Position numbers and translations under genes: made by a program. Of a stretch of DNA of 64,000 bases, positions 44,772-53,913 are shown in pieces. The notes below the pieces were generated by a model. It did not search any database, was not told the DNA's origin, and worked only from the letters and a program-made list of their open reading frames with translations. Source of the DNA: Magnetospirillum gryphiswaldense MSR-1 v2 (lineage in GTDB: Bacteria; Pseudomonadota; Alphaproteobacteria; Rhodospirillales; Magnetospirillaceae); NCBI RefSeq assembly GCF_000513295.1, contig NC_023065.1, forward strand, positions 1,054,001-1,118,000. Direction: 5' to 3'. The number at the start of each line of letters is the position of its first letter. Within the stretch, counting starts at the first letter, position 1.

Positions 44772-46340
44772 ATGCTCCAATTTCCCAAGTGGAAGATCGC
44801 CTTGGTGTTGCTTGTCGCCCTTTGGGGCGGAGTCTGGGCGACGCCCAACCTGCTTTCGCGGGATACCACCGACCGGATGCCCTCTTGGTGGCAGCCGGTC
44901 AGTCTGGGGCTTGACCTTCAAGGTGGTTCCTATCTGCTGCTCGAAGTTGATACCGCCTACGTAAAGCGCGAACATCTGTCGGCCATGGTGGAAACCTTGC
45001 GGGCCACGCTCCGCAAGGAAAAGGTCCGCTATTCCGAGTTGGGGATCAGCGGCCTTGACAGCGTCAAGGTCCGCATCTCCGACGAGGCCGAGCGCGAGCG
45101 GGTGCGGGCCGAGCTGCGCAAACTCGACCCGGAAGCGCAATTCGAGGCGGGCGAGGGGGGATTGTTCACCTTCACCTATCCCACCCCGGTGATGGCCAAG
45201 CGCATCAATCAGGCGGTTGACCAATCCATCGGCATCGTGCGGCGCCGTGTCGATGAATTGGGCACGCGTGAACCGTCGATCCAGCGCCAGGGTGTGGACC
45301 GCATCATCGTCCAATTGCCCGGCGTCAAGAACCCCGAGCACATCAAGTCGCTTCTGGGCAAGACCGCCAAGCTGACCTTCCATCTGGTCGACGACACCAC
45401 CACGCCGGATGAAGCGGTGCGCGGTCGGGTGCCGTCCGGTTCCATGCTGTTGCCGTCGGTCGAGCAGGAACGGGGGCTACCGTCCCATTACGTGGTGAAA
45501 AAGCGGGTCGAAGTTGGCGGCGACATGCTGACCGATGCGCAGCCCACCTTCCGCGACGGTCGTCCGGTGGTGTCGTTCCGCTTCTCGGTCGCTGGCGGCA
45601 AACGTTTCGCCGATACCACCAGCGCCGCCTCTGGCAAGCTGTTGGCCATCGTTCTGGACGACAAGGTGATTTCCGCGCCACGCATCAACGAACCGATCTT
45701 GGGCGGTGCCGGCGAAATTTCCGGCAGCTTCTCCGTCCAAGGGGCGCAGGATCTGGCCTTGCTGCTGCGCGCCGGTGCGCTGCCGGCACCTTTGGTGGTG
45801 CTGGAGGAACGCACTGTCGGTCCCGATCTGGGCGCCGATTCCATCCAGGCCGGTGCCGTCGCCAGCGGTGTGGGCTTGCTGCTGGTGGTGGTCTTCATGG
45901 TGGTCATCTATGGCACCTTGGGCGCCCTGGCCAATGTCGCCCTGGTGCTCAATCTGGTTATCCTGCTGGCCTTGATGTCGGTGCTGGGGGCCACGCTGAC
46001 CCTGCCGGGCATCGCCGGCATCGTCCTGACCATGGGCATGGCGGTGGATGCCAACGTGCTGATCTATGAGCGTATGCGCGAGGAACAGCGATCCGGGCGC
46101 AGCATCATCTCCACCATCCAGATATCGTTCGAGCGGGCCTTCGGCACCATTTTGGACGCCAATCTGACCACCCTGGCGGCGGCGGCCCTGCTGTTCCAGT
46201 TCGGTTCCGGGCCGGTGCGCGGCTTTGCCGTCACTTTGTCCTTGGGCCTGCTGACCTCCATGTTCACCGCCATCATGGTCACCCGTCTGATGGTGGCCAC
46301 CTGGGTTCGCCTGCGCCGTCCCAAGACGCTGCCGCTGTAA
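44772..46340 (+). CDS. secD: Protein translocase subunit SecD
   Basis: A 522-residue RND-type subunit that uses the proton motive force to help proteins through the SecYEG channel. The first membrane helix is followed by the LGLDLQGGSYLLLEVD strand, a large periplasmic P1 region and five C-terminal helices with GMAVDANVLIYERMREE (the conserved acidic residue of helix 4). It is 31 bases after yajC and 10 bases before secF. Confidence 0.96.
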   Translation: MLQFPKWKIALVLLVALWGGVWATPNLLSRDTTDRMPSWWQPVSLGLDLQGGSYLLLEVDTAYVKREHLSAMVETLRATLRKEKVRYSELGISGLDSVKVRISDEAERERVRAELRKLDPEAQFEAGEGGLFTFTYPTPVMAKRINQAVDQSIGIVRRRVDELGTREPSIQRQGVDRIIVQLPGVKNPEHIKSLLGKTAKLTFHLVDDTTTPDEAVRGRVPSGSMLLPSVEQERGLPSHYVVKKRVEVGGDMLTDAQPTFRDGRPVVSFRFSVAGGKRFADTTSAASGKLLAIVLDDKVISAPRINEPILGGAGEISGSFSVQGAQDLALLLRAGALPAPLVVLEERTVGPDLGADSIQAGAVASGVGLLLVVVFMVVIYGTLGALANVALVLNLVILLALMSVLGATLTLPGIAGIVLTMGMAVDANVLIYERMREEQRSGRSIISTIQISFERAFGTILDANLTTLAAAALLFQFGSGPVRGFAVTLSLGLLTSMFTAIMVTRLMVATWVRLRRPKTLPL

Positions 46341-46350
46341 GGATAAGGCC

Positions 46351-47295
46351 ATGAGCTTTTACGCCAATCTCATCGCCCGGACGCCCAAGTTCGACTTCGT
46401 CGGCAAGCGCATTCCGGCGTTCTTTTTGACCGCCGCCCTGATCATCGGCACTTTCGTGTCCATCGCCACCAAGGGCTTCAATTTCGGCATCGACTTTGCC
46501 GGCGGCATTCTGGTCGAGGTGCAAAAGGTCGAGGGGCCAGCGGATATGGCCCATATGCGCGACGTTTTGGGCAATCTGGGTCTGGGCGAAGTGTCGTTGC
46601 AGCAATTCGGCGAATCTGGCCGCGACGTCATGGTCCGCGTGCAAAAGCAAGACGGTGACGAAAAGGCTCAGATGGCCGCCTTGGCCAAGGTCAAGGAGAC
46701 CCTGGGCGGCGGCTATGAATACCGCCGCGTTGAGATCGTCGGCCCCAAGGTGGGGGACGAGTTGAAGCGCGACGGTGCGTTGGCTGTCGGTCTGTCGGTT
46801 CTGGCCATCGCCGCCTATGTGTGGTTTCGCTTTGAATGGCAGTTTGGTGTCGGCGCCCTGATCGCCACGTTCCATGACGTCATTTTGACGTTTGGGTTTT
46901 TCTCGCTCACCGGCATGGAATTCAACCTGACCAGCGTGGCCGCCATCCTGACCATCGCTGGCTATTCCATCAACGACACCGTGGTCATCTATGACCGTGT
47001 GCGTGAAAATCTGCGCAAGTACAAGACCTTGTCTTTGTCCGAGCTGCTCAACCAGTCGGTCAACGAGACTTTGGCGCGCACCTTCCTGACCGTAGCCACC
47101 GTGTTCCTGACTGTCATCGCCCTGCTGCTTCTGGGCGGCGAGGTTCTGCACGGTTTCGCTGCGTCGTTGCTATGGGGCTTGGTGGTTGGCACCTTCTCGT
47201 CCATGTATGTGGCCATCCCGGTGCTGATTTATTTCAACCTCCGCGTCGGCAAGGAGCGTGAAGAGGAAGAAGCCGCCAGTCAGGCCGCTCCCTGA
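46351..47295 (+). CDS. secF: Protein translocase subunit SecF
   Basis: A 314-residue partner of SecD with the same six-helix plan. FGIDFAGGILVEVQ follows the first helix, and YSINDTVVIYDRVREN carries the conserved aspartate. Its stop overlaps the next ATG (TGATG). Confidence 0.96.
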   Translation: MSFYANLIARTPKFDFVGKRIPAFFLTAALIIGTFVSIATKGFNFGIDFAGGILVEVQKVEGPADMAHMRDVLGNLGLGEVSLQQFGESGRDVMVRVQKQDGDEKAQMAALAKVKETLGGGYEYRRVEIVGPKVGDELKRDGALAVGLSVLAIAAYVWFRFEWQFGVGALIATFHDVILTFGFFSLTGMEFNLTSVAAILTIAGYSINDTVVIYDRVRENLRKYKTLSLSELLNQSVNETLARTFLTVATVFLTVIALLLLGGEVLHGFAASLLWGLVVGTFSSMYVAIPVLIYFNLRVGKEREEEEAASQAAP

Positions 47296-47669
47296 TGGAC
47301 ATCACTCCGGTCGTCAGTTCGGAATTCCAACTGATCGGCGGCTATGGCGATGGCGGCTTCTCCATCTCCGGCATCCGTCATGAAGGGTCTGTGCTGATTT
47401 TGCCGCGTCGGACGTTGTCGTGGACAGTGCAATCAGCCAGCGACGTTGCCTTGGAAAACCTGCAACCGATCATCGGGGCCGATCCGCGTCCGGCTATCCT
47501 GATCCTGGGCTGCGGTCGTTCCATGGCGCCGGTGCCCCGGGCTTTGCGCGATGCCTTGCGTGGGCACGGTATCGTCGTCGAACCTATGGATAGCGGCGCC
47601 GCCTGCCGCACCTACAACGTGCTGCTGACCGAAGGCCGTGACGTCGCCGCCGCCATTATCGCGGTTTAA
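47295..47669 (+). CDS. Mth938-like (DUF498) domain protein
   Basis: A 124-residue protein of the Mth938-like family, whose human relative (NDUFAF3) acts in respiratory complex assembly. The pattern IGGYGDGGFSISGIRHEGS and a middle ILILGCGRSMAPVPRALRDALRG with MDSGAACRTYNVLLTEGRDVAAAII are characteristic. It overlaps secF at its start and is commonly found after secF in this group. The role is unproven. Its 3' end overlaps mobA by 14 bases on the other strand. Confidence 0.87.
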   Translation: MDITPVVSSEFQLIGGYGDGGFSISGIRHEGSVLILPRRTLSWTVQSASDVALENLQPIIGADPRPAILILGCGRSMAPVPRALRDALRGHGIVVEPMDSGAACRTYNVLLTEGRDVAAAIIAV

Positions 47670-48255
47670 GAATTTTCGCCAAGACCTCGATGTCATCCGG
47701 TGTGTTGACATTGAAGAATGGATCGATGGGCTGGGCTGGCCAGGGGGCCAAGCCCGCCCCCTGGGCTTGGGCGAAGCGCCATACCCCCCGCTGTTGCGCT
47801 GCCAGCGCTTGTTCCATGGCCTCAATCAACCCCACCGGCCATAAGCCGAAGACCGGGTGCTGGTGCTCGCCGCTGATGGCGATGACCGCTCTGCCCCCTT
47901 CCTGGGATTGCCGCCACAGGCCAGGGGCCAGATCGAGGGGCAGCAAAGGGGTGTCGCCGGCGGCGCTCAGGCAATACTCCAGTCCCTGTGCCTTGGCCCA
48001 GTAAAGGCCGCTTAGGATACCGGCCAGCGGTCCCAGATGGCCGGGGATCACGTCGGCGATGACCGGCAGGCCGAAAGGGGCAAAGCGGTCAGCGGGGCCA
48101 TTGGCGCTGAGAGCCAGGCATTGCACCTGCGGCAGCAAGCGGTCGATCACTCGTTGCAGCAAGGAGATGCCGGCCACTTCCCGCAACGGCTTGTCACCGC
48201 CGCCCATACGGCGGGCCAGACCGCCGGCCAGGATGATGCCGGCCAGCGGTTTCAC
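47656..48255 (-). CDS. mobA: Molybdenum cofactor guanylyltransferase
   Basis: A 199-residue nucleotidyltransferase that attaches GMP to molybdopterin to form the bis-MGD-type cofactor. The Rossmann-like start AGIILAGGLARRMGGGDKPL contains the nucleotide-binding LAGG..RMGG.DK pattern; SAAGDTPLLPLDL contains the metal-binding region. The start is GTG at 48255, overlapping the stop of the hybE-like gene (GTGA). The 99 residues that could be read upstream are out of phase with any family. Confidence 0.9.
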   Translation of the reverse strand: MKPLAGIILAGGLARRMGGGDKPLREVAGISLLQRVIDRLLPQVQCLALSANGPADRFAPFGLPVIADVIPGHLGPLAGILSGLYWAKAQGLEYCLSAAGDTPLLPLDLAPGLWRQSQEGGRAVIAISGEHQHPVFGLWPVGLIEAMEQALAAQQRGVWRFAQAQGAGLAPWPAQPIDPFFNVNTPDDIEVLAKILKPR

Positions 48256-48716
48256 GGTTTGACCGGGCCGCCGGGTTCTTCCACTTCCGGTACCTTGAAG
48301 AACTTGTCCACCGCCGCCCAGGCATTGGTCACCGCCATGGCATGCACGTCGAAACGGCCCATGGGCGAATACAGCGACGACGCCAGATACAGGCCGATTT
48401 CCTCGACCTCGCCGATGGTGAACACCACTTCGCCACAGGGCATTTCCACCCGGCGCTTGGAGGCCACGTCCGCGCCCTGCAACTGTTCCGCCGTGGTGGG
48501 CAGCAGCAGGAAGTTCATGAACCACGGCGTGACCAGCACCCCGGCCAGCCACTTTCCCCCATTATCGTCTTCCCACGGGCGGAAGCCGACGGCTTCGACC
48601 TTAAGGGCATGGTTGTAAAGGCCGATATCCTTCATGCGCTCGTCGCCGATGCGGGTGAAGATGTCAGCCAGCAGGTTGACGCGGGCCAGTTCCTGGGGAG
48701 TAAGCGGTTCGTACAT
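48252..48716 (-). CDS. hybE: HybE-family [NiFe]-hydrogenase assembly chaperone-like protein
   Basis: A 154-residue protein. It has LNEP-like family features such as [20 protein letters not shown] and [19 protein letters not shown], and C-terminal [21 protein letters not shown]. In E. coli, HybE is a chaperone for a Tat-exported hydrogenase large or small subunit. No hydrogenase gene is present in this window, and the gene is coupled to mobA. The start at 48716 ([10 protein letters not shown]) is the better one. The family is clear, but the client here could be another metalloenzyme. Confidence 0.8.
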   Translation of the reverse strand: MYEPLTPQELARVNLLADIFTRIGDERMKDIGLYNHALKVEAVGFRPWEDDNGGKWLAGVLVTPWFMNFLLLPTTAEQLQGADVASKRRVEMPCGEVVFTIGEVEEIGLYLASSLYSPMGRFDVHAMAVTNAWAAVDKFFKVPEVEEPGGPVKP

Positions 48717-48778
48717 AAAAACCTCGCTGGAATGGGGCGGGAAGTGTAGCCAAGGGGCACGACGATTGCGAGGCGACA

Positions 48779-48807
48779 TTGCATCCGGGCCGCGTCTGGG
48801 CTATGAC
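48779..48807 (+). promoter_or_regulatory. Putative sigma-70 promoter of fbp
   Basis: TTGCAT at 48779-48784 and TATGAC at 48802-48807 are spaced by 17 bases, about 50 bases upstream of the fbp ATG. AGAGAGGGA precedes the ATG as Shine-Dalgarno. Confidence 0.5.
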
Positions 48808-48858
48808 CCGTGGTCAGCGCGGGCGCGCGTAACAAGAATGCATAGAAGAGAGGGAACC

Positions 48859-49869
48859 ATGCCGTATAAGCGGATCACTCTGACCCATTTCCTGTTGCAG
48901 GAGCAGCGTCGTCTTGGCGGCTCTGGCGCCTTCACCTCGCTGATGAACGACATCCTGACCGCCTGCAAGATGGTGTCGCACGAAGTCAATCGCGGCGCCC
49001 TGGTCGGCAATCACGGTGTTGCCGGGACCGTTAACGTTCAGGACGAGGAACAAAAGCCCCTGGACGTTCTGGCCAACGACATTTTCCTGCACATGAACGC
49101 GCTGGGCGGCAATTATGCCGCCATGGCGTCGGAGGAGCTGGAAGACGTGCACGCGGTCAAGGGGTCGGCCGACGGCAAGTACCTGCTGTTGTTCGATCCG
49201 CTGGACGGGTCGTCCAACATTGACGTCAACATTTCGGTCGGGTCCATTTTCTCGATCCTGCGTCTGCCCGAAGGGGCCGATCCCAATTCGGCCAACGCCT
49301 TCCTGCAACCCGGTGTCCAGCAGATTTGTGCCGGCTATGCGCTTTATGGTTCATCGACCATGCTGGTGCTGACCACCGGCAACGGCGTCAACGGCTTCAC
49401 CTTGGACCGTGACGTCGGCATGTTCTTCCTGACCCATCCGAACATGACCATCCCGGCCGACACCAAGGAATTCGCCATCAACGCGTCGCGCTCGCGTTTC
49501 TGGGAGGCTCCGGTCAAGCGCTATGTGGATGAATGCCTGGCCGGCAAGGACGGCCCGCGCGGTAAGGATTTCAACATGCGGTGGGTGGCGTCCATGGTCG
49601 CCGAAGTCCATCGTATTTTGGTGCGCGGCGGCATTTTCATGTATCCCGCCGATGCCGAGAACATCAAGAAGGGCGGCAAGTTGCGGCTGATGTATGAAGC
49701 CAATCCCATGTCGTTCATCGTCGAACAGGCCGGCGGTGCCGCCACCACCGGGCGTAAACGTCTGATGGAGGTTGAGCCCACCAATCTGCACCAGCGGGTG
49801 CCGGTAATCCTGGGATCGAAGAACGAGGTGGAACGGTTGGCGGCCTATCACTGTGAAGGCAGCGAATAA
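48859..49869 (+). CDS. fbp: Fructose-1,6-bisphosphatase class 1
   Basis: A 336-residue enzyme of gluconeogenesis, and of the Calvin cycle where present. [20 protein letters not shown] is the metal and phosphate site; [21 protein letters not shown] and [25 protein letters not shown]-type segments form the rest of the active site. The ATG at 48859 fits the family start ([13 protein letters not shown]). The frame is open upstream to 48634, antisense to hybE, which is chance. Confidence 0.95.
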   Translation: MPYKRITLTHFLLQEQRRLGGSGAFTSLMNDILTACKMVSHEVNRGALVGNHGVAGTVNVQDEEQKPLDVLANDIFLHMNALGGNYAAMASEELEDVHAVKGSADGKYLLLFDPLDGSSNIDVNISVGSIFSILRLPEGADPNSANAFLQPGVQQICAGYALYGSSTMLVLTTGNGVNGFTLDRDVGMFFLTHPNMTIPADTKEFAINASRSRFWEAPVKRYVDECLAGKDGPRGKDFNMRWVASMVAEVHRILVRGGIFMYPADAENIKKGGKLRLMYEANPMSFIVEQAGGAATTGRKRLMEVEPTNLHQRVPVILGSKNEVERLAAYHCEGSE

Positions 49870-49877
49870 AACAGCAG

Positions 49878-49903
49878 ACGGCCCCGGAAACGGGGCCGTT
49901 TTT
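49878..49903 (+). terminator. Rho-independent terminator after fbp
   Basis: ACGGCCCCG (49878-49886) pairs with CGGGGCCGT (49891-49899) around GAAA and is followed by a run of five T (49899-49903). It lies between convergent genes; the other strand has a weaker T-rich tail, so it may act both ways. Confidence 0.9.
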
Positions 49904-49908
49904 CTTGG

Positions 49909-50922
49909 CTAAAGCCAGTTGATCCGTCGCAGGACCAGCCACAATCCGGGCATCATCACGGCGATGATCACCAGCAATTCCCAAAAGGCATTGGGATCAC
50001 CGGTCCCTGGGATGCCGCCGATATTGGCACCCAGCAGACCGGCCACCAGGGAAGGCGGCAGCAACAGCGCGGTCAGGGCGGTGAAACGATTGGAATTTTG
50101 GGCGATGCGTTCGGAGATTTGCGCCGACAGATCTTCGTGCAGCACCGTTGCCCGTTCGCGCAAGGCGTCCAAATCCTCGATATGGCGCACCACTTTGTCG
50201 GTGACTTCACGCAGGCGCAGGCGGGCGTCGCGTGACAGCCACGACGAATCGTCGTGCTGGATACGGTAAAGCGCGTCGCGCTGCGGTCCCAGATAACGGC
50301 GCAATTGAATGGTGCTGCGCCGGGCACGGGCCAGCTTGCCGCGCATGCCGGGATCGGCCGTGCGTTCGATGGCCTGATCCTCCAGGATACCGATTTCCTC
50401 TTCCAGGTTTTCCAGGATGATTTCCAGGTGTTCGACCACCCGTTCGGCGATCTGGGCCAACAATCCGCCCGGACTGCGCGGCCCCTTGCCAGTCAACAGT
50501 GCCAGACGGATATTGCGCAGGGCGGAAAGCTGATGGTCCTTTTCACGCAGGGAAATCAACCGATTGGCTTCTCCCCAGATGTGGATGGGGACCAATTCGG
50601 GATGGCCGCTGGCCTCGTCCACGTTGACACCGCGCAGCACCACCAAAAGGTTGTCGTCAACATCCTCGACCCGAGGGCGGGATTCATCGGCCAGCAAGGC
50701 CAGGGCGACCAACGGGTCGACGCCACTTTCCCGGCGCAGCCAAGTGGCGGCGGTTTCGTCATCGCGCTCCAGATGAATCCATAAAAAGCCGTCTTCCGGC
50801 TTCCATTGCCGGATGCCGTCCCAGTCCAGGTCGCGGCAACCGCCCTTGCGGTCCAGCAGGGCGGCGAAGCGCAGGCCCGGCTGAGCGCCGGTCTTGATGT
50901 CGTCGAGGGTGGCGGTGTTCAT
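49909..50922 (-). CDS. zntB: CorA/ZntB-type divalent cation transporter
   Basis: A 337-residue member of the CorA superfamily. The long N-terminal cytoplasmic funnel domain ends in two C-terminal membrane helices. The signature loop between them reads GANIGGIPG, close to the GxN(V/I)GGIPG of ZntB rather than the YGMNF of CorA. ZntB homologues move zinc; the direction is debated. It converges on fbp across a terminator. Confidence 0.87.
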   Translation of the reverse strand: MNTATLDDIKTGAQPGLRFAALLDRKGGCRDLDWDGIRQWKPEDGFLWIHLERDDETAATWLRRESGVDPLVALALLADESRPRVEDVDDNLLVVLRGVNVDEASGHPELVPIHIWGEANRLISLREKDHQLSALRNIRLALLTGKGPRSPGGLLAQIAERVVEHLEIILENLEEEIGILEDQAIERTADPGMRGKLARARRSTIQLRRYLGPQRDALYRIQHDDSSWLSRDARLRLREVTDKVVRHIEDLDALRERATVLHEDLSAQISERIAQNSNRFTALTALLLPPSLVAGLLGANIGGIPGTGDPNAFWELLVIIAVMMPGLWLVLRRINWL

Positions 50923-50997
50923 GAGGTCTTTTCCGCTATTGTGCTAAAAGCATGGGGGGAGGGCGTGCCGAAGGCAAGACCGATATAGGGGGATGGA

Positions 50998-51948
50998 GTG
51001 AGCGATATCCTACTTACGTTTGTCGGTTTGTTTCTGCTGCTGGTCGCCGGCGAAGGCTTGGTGCGCGGTGCGGTTACCGTCGCCCGGTCCCTCAGGGTGT
51101 CGGAACTGGTGATCGGCCTGACCTTGGTGGGCGCGATGACTTCGGCCCCGGAACTGATGGTCTCGGTCAGTGCCGCCATCGAAGGGGTACCGGACATGGC
51201 CTTGGGCAACGTGGTCGGCAGCAACATCACCAATCTGCTGCTGGTCGTCGGCGTTGCCGCCTTGCTGCGTCCTTTGGATGTGACACGATCCTTGCTTCTG
51301 CATGACGGTGTCATCAATTTCACCGCCGCCGCCCTGCTGGCCGGGTTGGCCGTTCACGGCACCATCGAACGTTGGCATGGCGCCGTATTGGTTTTGTGCC
51401 TGCTTTGGTATTTGTGGCAGACCTATCGGCGGGAAAAACCGCAACATCGCCAAAGCCTGCATGAAAAGGAGGCCCGCGATCTGGAACGCCCGAAAATGCC
51501 GGTGTGGCTGGCCGTGCTGCTGACCATCGGTGGTGTCGCCGGATTGGTCATCGGTGCCGCCCTTCTGGTCAAGGGCGGCACCGGGCTGGCGCGCAGCTTG
51601 GGGGTTTCGGAAGCCGTCATCGGCCTTAGTCTGATCGCCCTGGGTACGTCGTTGCCGGAACTGGCGACATCGATGATCGCCGCTTGGCGTGGGCATACCC
51701 AGGTGGCTCTCGGCAATGTCTTCGGCAGTTGCATCTTCAATACGCTGGGGATCGTCGGCATTGCCGCCGGTGCGGTCCCGTTGCCGGTGGCGGCGGAACT
51801 GGCCGGGCGCGATGTCTGGGTGATGGTCGCGGTTTCCGCCTTGGTACCGCTGAGCATGGCCGTGGGCGGTCCAATCGGGCGGGGCAGAGGGGCATTGTAT
51901 CTGGCTGCCTATGGGGTCTATGTCTGGGTCTTGTTCTCTGGCTCTTGA
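50998..51948 (+). CDS. Calcium/sodium antiporter (CaCA, YrbG-like)
   Basis: A 316-residue membrane protein with ten helices in two inverted halves. Each half carries an alpha-repeat: TSAPELMVSVSAAIEG with GNVVGSNITNLLL, and TSLPELATSMIAAWRG with GNVFGSCIFNTLG. The glutamates in these repeats bind the exchanged cation. The start is GTG at 50998, preceded by GGGGGATGGA. The substrate ion is inferred from the family. Its stop codon lies within an FNR-type box that belongs to the next gene. Confidence 0.9.
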   Translation: MSDILLTFVGLFLLLVAGEGLVRGAVTVARSLRVSELVIGLTLVGAMTSAPELMVSVSAAIEGVPDMALGNVVGSNITNLLLVVGVAALLRPLDVTRSLLLHDGVINFTAAALLAGLAVHGTIERWHGAVLVLCLLWYLWQTYRREKPQHRQSLHEKEARDLERPKMPVWLAVLLTIGGVAGLVIGAALLVKGGTGLARSLGVSEAVIGLSLIALGTSLPELATSMIAAWRGHTQVALGNVFGSCIFNTLGIVGIAAGAVPLPVAAELAGRDVWVMVAVSALVPLSMAVGGPIGRGRGALYLAAYGVYVWVLFSGS

Positions 51949-51985
51949 TGCCCATCAAGGTTGGAATGCGTCGAATTGCTATAGG
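51945..51985 (+). promoter_or_regulatory. FNR-type box and -10 element upstream of nnrS
   Basis: TTGAT (51945-51949), four bases and ATCAA (51954-51958) form a perfect FNR/ANR-type palindrome centred at 51951.5. A TATAGG -10 element lies at 51980-51985, which predicts a start point near 51992-51993. This places the box about 41.5 bases upstream, the standard class II position. The ATG of nnrS is at 52019. Confidence 0.7.
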
Positions 51986-52018
51986 GTCGCCACATCCTGG
52001 TAACGGAGTCCCCAATTC

Positions 52019-53212
52019 ATGGCTACCATCCCCCTGCAAGAGCCGGTTTATCGCGGCAATGCCGGCCCCTTGTTCTTTGCCGGCGGCTTTCGTCCGTTCT
52101 TCCTGTTCACTGCCTTGCAGGCCTTGCTGTCGCTGCCGCTATGGTTGGCCATCTATGCCGGTGGGCTCGACCTGAAGTTGCCATTCGCCGCTGCCTTGTG
52201 GCACGGCCATGAAATGGTGTTCGGCTTCGCCGGCGCCGCCATCGCCGGTTTTCTGCTGACCGCCGTGCCTAATTGGACCAATACCCATCATGTCAGCGGC
52301 AAGCCGTTGATGCTGCTGTTTGCCGTCTGGCTGGGTGGACGTCTGGCCTTCACCCTGGCCGGCTTTTTGCCGCCCTTGCTGGTGGCGGTGATCGATCTAG
52401 CCTTTCTGCCGCTATTGGCCTGGATGGTGGCCAAGCCGCTTCTGTCGGCGGGAAAGTGGCGCAACATCGCCTTTCTGCCGATTCTCGGAGTGTTTTTCCT
52501 GGCCAATCTGACCGTGCATCTGCGGGGCGACATGGTGGGCGTCTATGTCGGCCTGACCATGGTACTGACCATGATCGCCATCGTCGGCGGGCGTATCGTG
52601 CCGTCCTTCACCCAGAACTGGCTGCGTATGCAGGGCCAAGCGGTCGAGGTCACCCCCTTGGCCTGGGTGGAAAAGGGCGGCGCCGTCGGTCTGCTGGTGG
52701 CCGGCATGGCGCTGACCATCGCGCTGCCCGGTGCGGCGGTGACCGGCGCGGTGTTGCTGGCAGCGGCGGCGGTGCATGGCCTGCGGCTGGGCCGTTGGCA
52801 TGGCTATAAGACCTTGCGCAGCCCGATCTTGTGGGTGTTGCATCTGGGCTATCTGTGGCTGGTGATCGGTCTGGCCTTGCTGGGGCTCTCCAGCTTCATT
52901 CATGCCTTGCCGGCTTCCGCCGCCCTGCACGCATTGACCGCCGGGGCGGTGGGCACCATGATCCTGGCGGTGATGAGCCGGGCTTCGCTGGGCCATTCCG
53001 GGCGTCCGCTGGTGGTGTCGCCCTTGACCGTCGCCGCCTATGTTCTGTTGTCGGCGGGCACCTTGCTGCGGGTGGTGGCACCGGTGCTGAGTGACGCACA
53101 AATGGCCCTGACCCATGCCGGCGGCACGTTCTGGGCTTTTGCTTGGTTGTTGTTCGTTGTCGTCTATTTCCCCGTCCTTACCAAGCCGCGCGCCGACGGT
53201 CGCCCGGGTTAA
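52019..53212 (+). CDS. nnrS: NnrS family protein
   Basis: A 397-residue, twelve-helix heme- and copper-containing membrane protein linked to resistance to nitric oxide and nitrosative stress and to denitrification. Family segments such as FFAGGFRPFFLFTALQAL, LWHGHEMVFGFAGAAIAGF, TNWTNTHHVSGKP-like residues, HALTAGAVGTMILAVMSRASLGH and AHRPGG-like ends include several conserved histidines in helices. An FNR-type box with a well-placed -10 precedes it, so induction under low oxygen or NO is predicted. No nor or nir genes are in the window. Confidence 0.9.
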   Translation: MATIPLQEPVYRGNAGPLFFAGGFRPFFLFTALQALLSLPLWLAIYAGGLDLKLPFAAALWHGHEMVFGFAGAAIAGFLLTAVPNWTNTHHVSGKPLMLLFAVWLGGRLAFTLAGFLPPLLVAVIDLAFLPLLAWMVAKPLLSAGKWRNIAFLPILGVFFLANLTVHLRGDMVGVYVGLTMVLTMIAIVGGRIVPSFTQNWLRMQGQAVEVTPLAWVEKGGAVGLLVAGMALTIALPGAAVTGAVLLAAAAVHGLRLGRWHGYKTLRSPILWVLHLGYLWLVIGLALLGLSSFIHALPASAALHALTAGAVGTMILAVMSRASLGHSGRPLVVSPLTVAAYVLLSAGTLLRVVAPVLSDAQMALTHAGGTFWAFAWLLFVVVYFPVLTKPRADGRPG

Positions 53213-53278
53213 ATGCTTGCCAGGGGGTGTCAGCCTTTGGGATAGTACCCGGCTGTCATAAAGCGGGGGCCGTACCGG

Positions 53279-53740
53279 ATGGATTGGAAATTTCGCGTTG
53301 CAGCCGTGGCCGCTTCGGTAGCCGTGGCGGCATGCGCCTCGGTGGTGGGATCAACCGAATCCTCGGTGCAGATTCGCACCAATCCCGATCAGGCCCGGTG
53401 CGAGCTCAAGGGGTACGACTATTCCGCCTCGGTGCAGACCCCGGCGGAGGTGACCATTCCCCATTCCGCCGCCCCGGTGACGGTCAGCTGCTTGGCACCG
53501 GGGTTCCGAACCACCACTTATACCTTGGATGCCAAGGGCGACGGTTGGATCTGGGGCAATTCCGCCTTCATGCTGGCCACTGGTGGCATCGCCGTGCTGG
53601 GGGCTCTGGTTGATGAAAGCCGGGGGGCCGGGCGCGCTTATGCCGATCAGGTGCAATACGACCTGACCCCCGATACCGCCCGCATGGTCAGGGCGCGCAA
53701 CCGTTCCGGCGATGTGGATCTGCATTTGCAGGCCCGGTGA
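53279..53740 (+). CDS. PEGA-like lipoprotein
   Basis: A 153-residue protein. The N-terminus MDWKFRVAAVAASVAVAAC ends in a lipobox-like AAC, with cysteine 19 as the likely lipidation site. A PEGA-like beta-sandwich (VQIRTNPDQARCELKG, PAEVTIPHSAAPVTVSC, APGFRTTTYTL) is followed by a glycine-rich hydrophobic segment (FMLATGGIAVLGALVDES) that could sit in a membrane. Several Magnetospirillum-like proteins have this plan. Function unknown. Confidence 0.72.
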   Translation: MDWKFRVAAVAASVAVAACASVVGSTESSVQIRTNPDQARCELKGYDYSASVQTPAEVTIPHSAAPVTVSCLAPGFRTTTYTLDAKGDGWIWGNSAFMLATGGIAVLGALVDESRGAGRAYADQVQYDLTPDTARMVRARNRSGDVDLHLQAR

Positions 53741-53813
53741 CATCCGTTTGACGCATGACACCCATTCTGTCCACGCCTGCCGAGAGGGGTGGGCATCGTG
53801 CTATCACCGCAAT

Positions 53814-53829
53814 CGGCAGCGTATTAGCA
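53814..53829 (+). promoter_or_regulatory. Weak sigma-54-like element upstream of fixA
   Basis: CGGCAG at 53814-53819 and TAGCA at 53825-53829 give GG-N10-GC spacing, close to the -24/-12 consensus TGGCAC-N5-TTGCA but with three mismatches. No NifA-type TGT-N10-ACA site was found between 53741 and 53814. Low confidence; other sigma-70 hexamers are not obvious either. Confidence 0.2.
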
Positions 53830-53887
53830 CTTTACTCGCGGCTGTCCTTGCTGAATAAACACCGGGTTCTTTCTTAGGGATTGGCGT

Positions 53888-53913
53888 CCGGCCTGAAAAA
53901 GGTCACAGGCCGG
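53888..53913 (+). repeat. Inverted repeat (stem-loop) just before fixA
   Basis: CCGGCCTG (53888-53895) pairs perfectly with CAGGCCGG (53906-53913) across a ten-base loop. It lies 17 bases before the fixA ATG and its downstream arm is close to the GGGAA Shine-Dalgarno region, so it could affect translation or mRNA stability. Confidence 0.5.
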
